Source of the DNA: Cylindrospermum sp. FACHB-282
GTDB lineage: Bacteria > Cyanobacteriota > Cyanobacteriia > Cyanobacteriales > Nostocaceae
DNA length: 64,000 nucleotides
Direction: 5' to 3'
Assembly (NCBI RefSeq): GCF_014697195.1
Contig: NZ_JACJRJ010000011.1
Coordinates: forward strand, 62,001-126,000
The first letter of the stretch is position 1, and every line of letters starts with the position of its first letter. Positions 55,286-63,881 of the stretch are shown here, one piece after another. Below the pieces are notes generated by a model that saw only the letters and a list, made by a program, of their open reading frames with translations, made no database searches and was not told the DNA's origin. Both the position numbers and the translations under genes were made by a program.

Positions 55286-56107
55286 ATGCCTGAAGTTCAA
55301 CTTAAGCCATGTTTCCTGACTCCTCAACGAGTTCAACCAGACTATCCGCTGTTTGTCTATTTGCCAGGAATGGATGGAACTGGTCAATTATTGCGATCGC
55401 AAACCGCTGGATTAGAAACTGGCTTTGATGTCCGCTGTTTAGCGATCCCCCGACAAGACCTCAACACCTGGGATGTCCTATCTAAAAGCGTATTAGACTT
55501 GATCCACGCCGAATTAGAAAAAAGCTCCCAGAGACCTGTTTACCTATGCGGTGAGTCCTTTGGGGGTTGTTTGGCGATGAAAGTTAGTACCCAAGCACCC
55601 CACTTATTTAAACGAATTATTCTAATTAACCCAGCTTCTAGCTTTCAACTCCGCCCTTGGTATAATTGGGCATCCCAACTAACTGATTTTGTGCCAGCTT
55701 ATTTTTATGATATCGGCGCACTGGGGTTATTACCATTTCTCGCCTCTTTGGTGCGGATGTGTCGCACCGTTCGCCATGAACTATTAAAAACTATGCGTTC
55801 TGTGCCGCCAGAAACCATCAACTGGCGGTTATCTTTATTGCGGGATTTTCAGGTAGATGAGGAGCAGTTAGGTAGCCTGACTCAACAAGTTTTATTAATT
55901 GCCGGTGGTAGCGATCGCCTTTTACCTTCTGAGATGGAAGTGAGACGGTTAGTTGAGATTTTACCCAATTCTAAAATGGTGGTATTACCTGATAGTGGAC
56001 ACGCTTGTTTGTTAGAGGAAGAGACTAACCTCTATGAAATTCTCAAGAGTCAAAATTTTTTAGAAAGTATTGCGCCGAAAGTTCAAGAATTAGAGGTGAG
56101 GGGTTAG
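55286..56107 (+). CDS. Alpha/beta hydrolase, phytyl-ester-synthase-like
   Basis: The 273-residue hydrolase shows the oxyanion-type segment LFVYLPGMDGTG near residue 23, and the nucleophile elbow LCGESFGG with Ser91. A late acidic LLIAGGSDRLLPS and the catalytic His in PDSGHACLLEE near residue 243 complete the triad. The motif set resembles the N-terminal half of plant PES1/PES2. There the hydrolase is fused to an acyltransferase, and here an LPLAT gene is adjacent. A specific substrate is not proven. Confidence 0.82.
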   Translation: MPEVQLKPCFLTPQRVQPDYPLFVYLPGMDGTGQLLRSQTAGLETGFDVRCLAIPRQDLNTWDVLSKSVLDLIHAELEKSSQRPVYLCGESFGGCLAMKVSTQAPHLFKRIILINPASSFQLRPWYNWASQLTDFVPAYFYDIGALGLLPFLASLVRMCRTVRHELLKTMRSVPPETINWRLSLLRDFQVDEEQLGSLTQQVLLIAGGSDRLLPSEMEVRRLVEILPNSKMVVLPDSGHACLLEEETNLYEILKSQNFLESIAPKVQELEVRG

Positions 56108-56154
56108 AAGAAAAATTGCCCTCAGGCTGGAAGTTTGGAGATTTTAGATCAAAA

Positions 56155-56178
56155 GCCTGCTTTTGCAGGCTATTCTTT
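56155..56178 (+). terminator. Intrinsic terminator after the hydrolase gene
   Basis: The arms GCCTGC (56155-56160) and GCAGGC (56165-56170) around TTTT are followed by TATTCTTT. It lies 48 bp downstream of the stop. Confidence 0.75.
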
Positions 56179-56383
56179 ATAAAATTGATTTCGATAAGCT
56201 AGCATGAGTCGTTACTAGTTTCGCAAACAGGATCTCTGATTTAGCAGCATAAGTTTATTTTTTCTTGATCGTCTACAGTAATCTAATTATGGTAAATATA
56301 CGGTAACTAACTATACTATGTAATGTTAGAATGCTTGTATTATGTAGTGCCCCTAAGTAGAATTTTATTAAATTGCGGTATCT

Positions 56384-57025
56384 ATGGCTCCAATACCACC
56401 AGATAAATTTATAGAAGAATTAGACTACTATATTGATCTTGATCGAAAGGGCCAATACGAGTTTTTCTTTAACGGGTGTAGAGAGTTACTCGAAAAAGTA
56501 AGAAAGCACGGGTTAACTACAAAAGGGGAAATTGTGGAAAATTTCCTTAGAGATACTCTTTTAAACCTAAGAGAAAATCCCTATATGCCCCCAAACATGG
56601 AAACTTTTCGTAATACTTTATTAAGGATTTTGGCAATAGATAGGCCACTTTTAAAGAAAGCAAAAATGGCATCTGATGCAGAATCGCTTCTTCGAGAGAC
56701 GATTAAGTTACATGGTAGTGAGCTATTGAATTTTGCAAAAAATAATTATACAAAGAGTGGTAGAGGAACTGTGCTTTTCCGCTTTACACTTATCGATTTG
56801 GAATTTAAGCGTGAAGATGGAATATATTTTAATAAAAATGAGATAATTGGTAAGCCCGAAGATATTTTTGGCAATGTTCCAGATGAAATTATGAGGATTA
56901 TGCGCTCTCTGATAGAAGGCTATGATCCAAACTACGAATTTATATGCTGTATAACTGTCTCATTTCCAAATAAAAAAAATGAACTGCGGTTCGCGAAGTG
57001 GGATATTAGAAATAAGTTATTCTAA
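56384..57025 (+). CDS. Hypothetical protein, first of an unrecognised pair
   Basis: The 213-residue protein is soluble, mixed alpha/beta, rich in Lys, Glu and aromatic residues. It starts MAPIPPDKFIEELDYYIDLD. I see no known motif, signal or membrane segment. Codon use is AT-rich, and there is no GCGATCGC within this gene or the next, unlike most neighbours. The stop is 15 bp before the next start, so they form an operon. Confidence 0.65.
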   Translation: MAPIPPDKFIEELDYYIDLDRKGQYEFFFNGCRELLEKVRKHGLTTKGEIVENFLRDTLLNLRENPYMPPNMETFRNTLLRILAIDRPLLKKAKMASDAESLLRETIKLHGSELLNFAKNNYTKSGRGTVLFRFTLIDLEFKREDGIYFNKNEIIGKPEDIFGNVPDEIMRIMRSLIEGYDPNYEFICCITVSFPNKKNELRFAKWDIRNKLF

Positions 57026-57040
57026 ATTAATGCATCTATT

Positions 57041-57712
57041 ATGAAACAAGAAAAAAAAGCTAGTAATAATATTGGACAATCGCTGATCGAGTCTCTAGGC
57101 ATATCTCAATTAAGTGATATTACGACTGAACTTAGTGATATTGCTTTAGATGCTTTATTCAATCAAAATGAAGGATTTGTTAAGGAAATACCGATTTTTG
57201 GATGGGTTATAAAAACCTACGGTGCAGTGGTCAATGTGCGTGATCGTATGTTCTTGAAAAAAGTTGCAGATTTTCTCTATGGTACACGAAGCCTTTCTGA
57301 AAAGGAAAGGGAGAAATTCAAAGATAAAATCAGCACTGATCCCGAATTATCCAAAAAAGTTGGTGAGTCTTTACTACTTTTACTGGATAGGCATGAAGAC
57401 TTTGAGAAGTCTTTAATACTTGGAAAGATATTTGCAGGATACATGAAAGGTTCTATTGATTACGTAACTTTTTCAAAGCTAGCTAACGTAATAGACCGAG
57501 CATTTATTAGTGACCTGAATAATCTAGAAAACTATTACTCAAAATTAAGCGATTATGATCCTTCATCTGGTAAGCCCTTCTCAAGTTTCCTGGACGATGC
57601 AACGTGTCAGTCACTCTATGCTGTTGGATTGGTTCGTACTGAAACCGTTTTTGAAGACATCTATCATCCAAACCAAATTGGCAACCTCCTTGTACAACTG
57701 CTAAAGACATAA
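57041..57712 (+). CDS. Hypothetical protein, second of an unrecognised pair
   Basis: The 223-residue protein has a moderately hydrophobic segment IPIFGWVIKTYGAVVNV near residue 50. Helical blocks follow that recall a widespread accessory-island protein with the pattern F-L-(x)n-R-(x)n-LLLLLDR-(x)n-GKIFAGYM-(x)n-IDRAFISDL. I cannot name the family. Its coding DNA is AT-rich, and it is directly followed by a ParDE toxin-antitoxin operon. It may form a two-component defence or immunity unit with the preceding gene; this is inference. Confidence 0.65.
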   Translation: MKQEKKASNNIGQSLIESLGISQLSDITTELSDIALDALFNQNEGFVKEIPIFGWVIKTYGAVVNVRDRMFLKKVADFLYGTRSLSEKEREKFKDKISTDPELSKKVGESLLLLLDRHEDFEKSLILGKIFAGYMKGSIDYVTFSKLANVIDRAFISDLNNLENYYSKLSDYDPSSGKPFSSFLDDATCQSLYAVGLVRTETVFEDIYHPNQIGNLLVQLLKT

Positions 57713-57830
57713 TGAGCGATCGCCTATAATATTACGATCGCATAATCGGCATAGACTAGAATACGCTTGAGGATGACAGTCAGTTGTTGCACTTAAAATA
57801 GTATCTATACCCACTACATCCAAGTTTCCT

Positions 57831-58097
57831 ATGAGCATCAGTCTCACACCTAACCAAGAACGCTTTATTCAAACAAAGCTCCAAGCTGGGAAATACCACT
57901 CTGTAGAGGAAGTTCTAGAAATCGCCCTACAGTTGCTGGATGAGTATGATCGTGCTGAGACTGAATGGGTCAGGGATGTAAGAGAAAAAATTGATGCGGC
58001 GATCGCAGTTTCAGAACAGACAGCGCCGATTGACGGTGAGATTTTTGTCAATCAAATTTTAGAGCGATTTGAGCAACAACGACAGACAGAACAATGA
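57831..58097 (+). CDS. parD: ParD-type antitoxin
   Basis: The 88-residue protein has the ParD/CopG N-terminus MSISLTPNQERFIQTKLQAG followed by a YHSVEEVLEIALQLLDEYD ribbon-helix-helix pattern. It would bind and neutralise the ParE toxin encoded by the overlapping next gene and autoregulate the operon. The stop overlaps the toxin ATG (ATGA at 58094-58097). Confidence 0.88.
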   Translation: MSISLTPNQERFIQTKLQAGKYHSVEEVLEIALQLLDEYDRAETEWVRDVREKIDAAIAVSEQTAPIDGEIFVNQILERFEQQRQTEQ

Positions 58098-58393
58098 ATC
58101 GTTACGTTATTAATATTCTTGCTAGTCGTGACCTCAACGAAATTGCGGAATACTTCTCACAAAGCAACCTGGAAGCAGGTGAGCGATTTTTTCAGGAATT
58201 TAATCGCAAATGTCAACAACTTATCTCTTTTCCTAGCAGTGGTAAAAGCTACGCGGGAATCCGTGCTGACTTGCGAGGATTACCACTTGAAGGCTATGTC
58301 ATTTTTTATAGAGTGTTGGATGATGGAATTGAAGTTCTACGGGTAGTGAGTGGTCGTCGTCACCTTCCATCTCTTTTTGATGAATCTACATAA
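58094..58393 (+). CDS. parE: ParE-type toxin
   Basis: This 99-residue RelE/ParE-superfamily protein shows an N-terminal INILASRDLNEIAEYFSQSN, then FPSSGKSYAGIRADLRGLPL, and a C-terminal VIFYRVLDDGIEVLRVVSGR with the usual strand-rich end RRHLPSL. ParE toxins typically poison DNA gyrase. The frame is intact, unlike the toxin at 19918. Whether it acts on gyrase is inferred only from the family. Confidence 0.88.
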   Translation: MNRYVINILASRDLNEIAEYFSQSNLEAGERFFQEFNRKCQQLISFPSSGKSYAGIRADLRGLPLEGYVIFYRVLDDGIEVLRVVSGRRHLPSLFDEST

Positions 58394-58516
58394 AATATTT
58401 GGTAGTGTCCCAGATTAGTCCGATGGATTGAAACGTTTATCCTCTCTGGCAGATGTCAAACTCCTGACTGTTTCGCTACAACCAAAAGACAGAGGCTTTC
58501 AGGTCAGTTTTGAACA

Positions 58517-59653
58517 ATGGCAGACAAACCCCAAGCAGAAAAAGGGGTGAATACATCAGATAATTCACCCCAAAAGCATACTCCATCGCCTTTAGAGTCT
58601 TTTGCTAATACAGTAGCCATCGTGGGAGAAGCAATTGCCCAAACTGGTAAATTTTTTGTTGATGCAGCTGTGGGGGTGGGGGTTGAAGCGGCTAAACAAA
58701 CACATAAATTAATTGAGCAAACAACTCACACCACAGGAGAGGTAGTCAACAACCTGGGCGAAAATTGGCTAATCCACAAATTATCTGGTGCATTAAATCT
58801 AAATTGGCTAATTCAGCCTGCTGAAAATGTTGATTTAGAAAAAGCAGCAGCGGCGGTGAAAACCCTTAAACAACAGTATCCCCAGGAATCACCCAGCCAA
58901 ATTGCTCACCGAATCATGGTGGAGAAAGCAACGAAAGCAGGCGGAATTGGGTTGGCAACGAGTATTTTACCAGGAGCAGCGGTAGCGTTGTTGGCGATTG
59001 ATTTAGTAGCAACGACAGAATTACAGTCAGAAATGCTTTATCAGATTGCTGCTGACTATGGACTAGATTTAAAAGATCCTAGCCGTAAGGGGGAAATTTT
59101 AGCGATTTTTGGTTTAGGCTTAGGCGGTGGTCGTCTGCTGAAAGCGGCAGGATTGGGTTTGTTGAGAAATATGCCTTTTGCTGGTGCGGCGATCGCAGCT
59201 AGTTCAAATGCAACGATGATCTATTCATTGGGATATGCTGCTTGTCGATTTTATGAAGCCAAGCTAGATGCAGCAACTTCCCTGACGAACGAAGAGACAT
59301 TGGCAACTTTAAAAGCAGAGAGTGAAAAATATCTGGAAATGGCGATCGCCCAACAAGCAATTATGGATCAAATCTTAGTTCACATGATCCTCGCCAGTCA
59401 TCCAGAAAAGTCCTGGGAAGAAATTCTACCAGAGTTGCAATCTATCAACCTGAGTTCTACCTCATTGGCAGTAATAGCCCAAAACATTAAATCACCCCAG
59501 CCTTTAGATACACTACTCGATCAGCTTAATCGTGATTTTGCCATACCCCTGTTAGCTCAGTGTAAAAAAATTGCCCAATTTGACCATCAAACTACACCAG
59601 TTGAGAAAGAAATAATTACCAAAATAGCTAGCAAATTAGTCATTAGTCATTAG
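58517..59653 (+). CDS. EcsC-like protein
   Basis: The 378-residue protein resembles the EcsC family. It has an amphipathic N-terminal region (about 1-110), then a Gly/Ala-rich membrane-like core: LATSILPGAAVALLAIDLVA and a FGLGLGGGRLLKAAG hairpin near residues 195-215. NMPFAGAAIAASSNATMI follows. EcsC domains are common near membranes, but their reaction is unknown. The C-terminal residues VISH are encoded by the first copies of a TTAGTCA tandem repeat, so the stop codon itself lies within the repeat. Confidence 0.75.
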   Translation: MADKPQAEKGVNTSDNSPQKHTPSPLESFANTVAIVGEAIAQTGKFFVDAAVGVGVEAAKQTHKLIEQTTHTTGEVVNNLGENWLIHKLSGALNLNWLIQPAENVDLEKAAAAVKTLKQQYPQESPSQIAHRIMVEKATKAGGIGLATSILPGAAVALLAIDLVATTELQSEMLYQIAADYGLDLKDPSRKGEILAIFGLGLGGGRLLKAAGLGLLRNMPFAGAAIAASSNATMIYSLGYAACRFYEAKLDAATSLTNEETLATLKAESEKYLEMAIAQQAIMDQILVHMILASHPEKSWEEILPELQSINLSSTSLAVIAQNIKSPQPLDTLLDQLNRDFAIPLLAQCKKIAQFDHQTTPVEKEIITKIASKLVISH

Positions 59654-59667
59654 TCATTAGTCATTAG
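59636..59667. repeat. Heptanucleotide repeat TTAGTCA at the EcsC gene end
   Basis: About four copies of TTAGTCA span the end of the coding region and its stop. The unit is unrelated in sequence to the TACCAAT family, though also 7 bp. Confidence 0.9.
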
Positions 59668-59789
59668 GAAGAGGTCAGGAAAAATTGTCCCCCTTCCCTT
59701 CCCTTGTTCTCCTTGCTGCTGCTTGCCCATAAAAAAAGAATTTTGAGCAATACTGGTACAAGAAGGTTGGTTTACAGAACATAACAAAA

Positions 59790-61262
59790 ATGACGATTCG
59801 ACTTAGTGATACGCCTTTATTAGAGTGGGCGGGTAATACTTTAGCAGTTGGCTTATTTGAAGATGCAGTAGAGTTAACAGGCGATTTAGCGGCTTTGGAT
59901 CAGAAGTTCGCCGGAATTTTAAAAGAACTGATTGCTGAAGAGGAATTTACAGCTAAAGCCAACAGCACCATTTTTACGCGGGTGGGTGCGGTCAACCAAG
60001 TTAAGAAAGTGATTTTGGTCGGTTTGGGAAAACCAGAAGCGCTGAAACTAGAAACCTTACGCCGCGTCGCTGCTGCGGTTGCAAAGGTTGCCAAAAAGCA
60101 AAAAACCAAAACCTTGGGAATTAGTTTACCAGTATGGAATAACGATCCAGCAGCTACAGCCCAAGCGATCGCCGAAGGTGCACAACTAGCTCTTTATCAA
60201 GATAATCGCTTTAAGTCAGAACCTGAAGATAAAGGGCCACAAATCGAAACCATAGATTTACTAGGATTAAGCGGACAAGAAGCAGCCGTCACCCGCGCCA
60301 ATCAGATTGTTTCTGGGGTAAATTTGGCCCGGCAACTAGTAGCGGCCCCAGCGAATGCGGTAACACCAATTACCTTGGCAGAAACAGCCCAAGCGATCGC
60401 CACCGAACATGGTTTACAAGTAGAAATTTTAGAACGGGAAGACTGCGAAAAATTAGGCATGGGTGCTTTTTTGGGAGTCGCCCAAGCATCTGATTTACCC
60501 CCGAAATTTATTCACCTGACCTACAAACCAGAAACTACAGCCAAGCGGAAATTAGCAATTATTGGTAAAGGTCTGACCTTTGACTCCGGTGGACTTAACA
60601 TTAAAGGTGCCGGTAGCGGCATCGAAACCATGAAAATAGACATGGGTGGTGCAGCTGCGACCTTGGGTGCAGCCAAAGCCATTGGTCAGATCAAACCAGA
60701 TGTCGAAGTTCACTTTATTTCCGCAGCCACTGAAAACATGATTAGCGGTCACGCTATGCACCCAGGGGACATCCTCACAGCGTCTAACGGCAAAACAATT
60801 GAAGTCAACAACACCGACGCAGAAGGGCGTTTAACCCTCGCTGATGCCTTAGTGTATGCCGATAAATTGGGACTAGATGCGATCGTTGATTTAGCCACCC
60901 TCACTGGTGCTTGCGTCGTTGCCTTGGGTAACGATATTGCTGGTTTATTTACCCCCGATGATGCTGTAGCTTCCCAGCTAGAAAAAGCCGCTGAAACTGC
61001 CGGAGAAAAGATTTGGCGGCTACCAATGGAAGACAAATATTTTGAAGGGCTAAAGTCTGGCATTGCCGACATGAAAAACACAGGGCCCCGTCCCGGTGGT
61101 TCCATTACCGCTGCCCTGTTCCTTAAGCAATTCGTCAAGGAAACCCCTTGGGCCCACTTAGACATTGCTGGCCCAGTTTGGGAAGATAAAGAAAATGGCT
61201 ACAACGGTCCGGGTGCAACAGGCTTCGGGGTACGAACACTCGTTAACTGGGTGCTGAGTTAA
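59790..61262 (+). CDS. pepA: Leucyl aminopeptidase (M17)
   Basis: PepA removes N-terminal residues from peptides using two metal ions. The 490-residue length is typical. The metal-binding motif NTDAEGRL lies at residues 341-348. [11 protein letters not shown] with the catalytic Lys and metal-binding Asp is near 255-265, and MKIDMGGAA near 280. RPGGS is near residue 433. A strong terminator hairpin follows the stop at 61297. No co-transcribed neighbour is evident. Confidence 0.96.
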   Translation: MTIRLSDTPLLEWAGNTLAVGLFEDAVELTGDLAALDQKFAGILKELIAEEEFTAKANSTIFTRVGAVNQVKKVILVGLGKPEALKLETLRRVAAAVAKVAKKQKTKTLGISLPVWNNDPAATAQAIAEGAQLALYQDNRFKSEPEDKGPQIETIDLLGLSGQEAAVTRANQIVSGVNLARQLVAAPANAVTPITLAETAQAIATEHGLQVEILEREDCEKLGMGAFLGVAQASDLPPKFIHLTYKPETTAKRKLAIIGKGLTFDSGGLNIKGAGSGIETMKIDMGGAAATLGAAKAIGQIKPDVEVHFISAATENMISGHAMHPGDILTASNGKTIEVNNTDAEGRLTLADALVYADKLGLDAIVDLATLTGACVVALGNDIAGLFTPDDAVASQLEKAAETAGEKIWRLPMEDKYFEGLKSGIADMKNTGPRPGGSITAALFLKQFVKETPWAHLDIAGPVWEDKENGYNGPGATGFGVRTLVNWVLS

Positions 61263-61296
61263 TTTACTTATCCAGCCGAGAATTAAACCCCAACAG

Positions 61297-61316
61297 ACCG
61301 CCCTACGGGGCGGTTT
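61297..61316 (+). terminator. Intrinsic terminator after pepA
   Basis: The stem ACCGCCC/GGGCGGT (61297-61303, 61308-61314) with a TACG loop is followed by TTAGATTATTTTC. It is preceded by an A-rich run and lies 35 bp after the stop. Confidence 0.85.
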
Positions 61317-61380
61317 AGATTATTTTCTACAATAACGACCCACAAGGGTAGACTGTTTGATTTGACACGGCAAATCCTTC

Positions 61381-61418
61381 AAAGCACAAGATTGTTGAGG
61401 AGAATATTTTTGTGCTTT
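61381..61418 (+). promoter_or_regulatory. 9-bp inverted repeat upstream of plsX
   Basis: The arms AAAGCACAA (61381-61389) and TTGTGCTTT (61410-61418) are exact complements with a 20-nt loop containing TTGAGGAGAAT. It lies 125 bp before the plsX start. It could be an operator or an RNA stem. No known regulator is identified. Confidence 0.45.
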
Positions 61419-61542
61419 GGGGCTAGCAACTAAAACCTGTAGTTGTAGTTGTGGTAACAGCCATAATTTGGGATTTAGAAAGTTACGCTATTTCGGCAAA
61501 GGCATCTGGTAAAATTTGTAAGGTTTCTTTGAGCTAGGAGCA

Positions 61543-62568
61543 ATGGGATCTACTGGCGTACGGATCGCAATTGACGCAATGGGGGGAGATCACGCACCCG
61601 CTGAAATCGTAGCTGGCGCACTGCGGGCACGAGAAGAATTGGGTGTAAAAGTCTTGTTGGTAGGTGATCCCCAACAAATTGAAGCTGCCCTGCCGCCAAA
61701 AATCAACTTGGCACAGGTGGAGATAGTTTCTGCTGAGGAAGCGATCGCGATGGATGAAGAGCCTTTAAGCGCCGTCAGACGCAAACCCAAGGCTTCTATC
61801 AACGTAGCGATGGATTTAGTCAAGAAGCAGCAGGCAGATGCTGTATTTTCTGCCGGGCACTCTGGGGCGGCTATGGCAGCAGCTTTACTTCGCTTAGGAC
61901 GATTGCCGGGAATTGACCGCCCAGCAATTGGAACAGTTTTTCCCACAATTGTCGCGGGCAAGCCTGTGCTGATACTTGACGTCGGTGCAAATGTAGACTG
62001 CCGTCCTAAGTTTTTAGAGCAATTTGCCGTCATGGGAGCGGCTTATAGTCAGTATGTCTTGGGTACGACAGAACCTAAGATAGGTTTATTGAATATCGGG
62101 GAAGAAGAATCTAAAGGCAATGATGCCGCTGTTCGTGCCCACCAACTGCTACGCGAAAATTCCCAAATTAATTTTATTGGCAATGCCGAAGGGCGTGATG
62201 TGCTTTCCGGTCACTTTGATGTGATTGTCTGTGATGGTTTTACAGGTAATGTGTTATTAAAATTTGCCGAAGCGGTTGGAGAGGTGATTCTGCAAATTTT
62301 GCGGGAAGAATTACCCCAAGGCTTGCACGGTCAAATCGGTACAGCTTTTTTAAAACCAAACCTCAAGCGGGTTAAGCAGCGGATGGATCACGCCGAACAT
62401 GGTGGTGCTTTGTTATTAGGGGTTGCAGGAGTTTGTTTTATTGGTCACGGTAGTTCCCAAGCACCTTCAGTTTTTAATGCTATTCGGATGGCAAAAGAAG
62501 CTGTTGACAACGAGGTGTTACAACGAATTCAGGCTCAATATCAAATCCTACAGAGTGAAAGTGGTTAG
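61543..62568 (+). CDS. plsX: Phosphate acyltransferase PlsX
   Basis: PlsX makes acyl-phosphate from acyl-ACP for phospholipid synthesis. The 341-residue protein has the typical IAIDAMGGDHAP start (residues about 8-19), then SAEEAIAMDEEP, FSAGHSGAAMA, VLILDVGANVDCRP and DGFTGNVLLK. MDHAEHGGALLLG near the end completes the set. It opens the plsX-fabH-fabD run on the plus strand. The ATG at 61543 follows TAGGAGC, a good ribosome-binding site. Confidence 0.96.
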   Translation: MGSTGVRIAIDAMGGDHAPAEIVAGALRAREELGVKVLLVGDPQQIEAALPPKINLAQVEIVSAEEAIAMDEEPLSAVRRKPKASINVAMDLVKKQQADAVFSAGHSGAAMAAALLRLGRLPGIDRPAIGTVFPTIVAGKPVLILDVGANVDCRPKFLEQFAVMGAAYSQYVLGTTEPKIGLLNIGEEESKGNDAAVRAHQLLRENSQINFIGNAEGRDVLSGHFDVIVCDGFTGNVLLKFAEAVGEVILQILREELPQGLHGQIGTAFLKPNLKRVKQRMDHAEHGGALLLGVAGVCFIGHGSSQAPSVFNAIRMAKEAVDNEVLQRIQAQYQILQSESG

Positions 62569-62636
62569 CATTCATCCACAAGACGAGCAATCAATAGCTA
62601 AAGTGTGGTCATTGGTCAGCGGTCAATGATTAATGA

Positions 62637-62741
62637 CCCTTCGGGTTCGCCAGTTGCTCATGGGGAGCCACTGCGTTGGACGGGTTCCCCGGCTTAAAGC
62701 ACGTGGCGTGGAAACAAGACGGTTCTGCGCACTGGCTCACC
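62637..62741. repeat. Dispersed GC-rich repeat between plsX and fabH
   Basis: The segment GGTTCGCCAGTTGCTCATGG and its partner TGCGCACTGGCTCACC bracket a part-palindromic stretch (GGGTTCCCC). It resembles a repeat common to Nostoc-type intergenic regions. The high GC content contrasts with its flanks. Several TCATTGGTCA words precede it. Confidence 0.5.
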
Positions 62742-62795
62742 AATTCCCATCACCAATGACCAAAAGCTGATATTTGATAGCTTGGGAGATTAAAA

Positions 62796-63788
62796 GTGCA
62801 AAATTTAGGTGTAGCAATTATCGGCAGTGGCTCGGCGCTACCAACGACTACTCTAGACAACCAGACACTGAGTGAAATAGTTGAAACCTCAGATGACTGG
62901 ATCACCACGAGAACAGGAATTACTCAAAGGCAGTTAGCGTTGCCAACAGACTCCTTAAGTGGACTGGCAGCCATTGCCGGCAGTCAGGCCCTCGCTGCCG
63001 CAGGGATTAAAGCCTCCGACCTGGATCTGATTCTGCTGGCAACATCCACCCCTGATGATCTGTTTGGCAGTGCTTGTCAAGTTCAAGCTAAATTGGGAGC
63101 CACTAAAGCAGTAGCTTTTGACTTGACAGCTGCCTGTTCTGGTTTTTTGTTTGGACTGGTAACAGCGGCCCAATACATTAGAACAGGCGTTTACCAAAAT
63201 GTACTTTTGATAGGTGCGGATATCCTCTCTCGTTGGGTAGATTGGCAAGATAGGCGCACTTGTGTATTGTTCGGCGATGGTGCTGGGGCAGTAGTATTAC
63301 AGGCAAATAAGAGCGATCGCCTACTGGGATTTTCACTGAAAAGCGACGGCACTCAAAACCACTATCTCAACCTGAACTACAATGCCTCTGCCCAAGAATT
63401 GATTCCTGGCATTAATGTTGCCAAAGGAACTTACCAACCCATTACCATGAATGGCAAAGATGTCTACCGTTTTGCTGTGCAACGAGTGCCAGAAGTCATC
63501 GACAAAGCCTTGTTTCAAGCTAACCTCAGTGTTGACCAAATAGATTGGCTACTATTACATCAAGCCAATCAGCGGATTCTCAATGCCGTGGCCCAACGTC
63601 TCAATATTCCAGACCATAAAATTATCAGTAACGTTGCCTATTACGGCAATACCTCTGCCGCCTCGATTCCCTTAGCTTTAGATGAAGTCGTGCGACAAGG
63701 AAAAATTAAACCCAATGACATCATTGCTACATCCGGCTTCGGTGCTGGGCTATCTTGGGGTGCAGCAATTTTTCAATGGGGAAGATAG
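62796..63788 (+). CDS. fabH: 3-oxoacyl-ACP synthase III
   Basis: FabH condenses acetyl-CoA with malonyl-ACP to begin fatty-acid elongation. The 330-residue thiolase-fold enzyme shows the Cys-His-Asn triad: DLTAACSGFLFG (Cys114), LLHQANQRIL (His255) and YYGNTSAASIP (Asn285). SDDWITTRTGI near residue 32 and GFGAGLSWGA at the end are also typical. The start codon is GTG at 62796. The gene lies between plsX and fabD as in many cyanobacteria. Confidence 0.96.
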   Translation: MQNLGVAIIGSGSALPTTTLDNQTLSEIVETSDDWITTRTGITQRQLALPTDSLSGLAAIAGSQALAAAGIKASDLDLILLATSTPDDLFGSACQVQAKLGATKAVAFDLTAACSGFLFGLVTAAQYIRTGVYQNVLLIGADILSRWVDWQDRRTCVLFGDGAGAVVLQANKSDRLLGFSLKSDGTQNHYLNLNYNASAQELIPGINVAKGTYQPITMNGKDVYRFAVQRVPEVIDKALFQANLSVDQIDWLLLHQANQRILNAVAQRLNIPDHKIISNVAYYGNTSAASIPLALDEVVRQGKIKPNDIIATSGFGAGLSWGAAIFQWGR

Positions 63789-63792
63789 GAAT

Positions 63793-63881
63793 TGGGTAAT
63801 CGGTAATCGGTAATAGAAATAAACCAATCACCAATTACAATTACCAATTACCAATTAGCAATTAGCAATTACCAATTACCA
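63793..63881. repeat. Heptanucleotide repeats between fabH and fabD
   Basis: GGTAATC copies (about 63793-63815) are followed by mirror-orientation ATTACCA/ATTAGCA copies (about 63825-63881), so the two blocks could form an imperfect hairpin. The array ends directly at the fabD start codon, leaving no classical ribosome-binding site. Confidence 0.9.
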
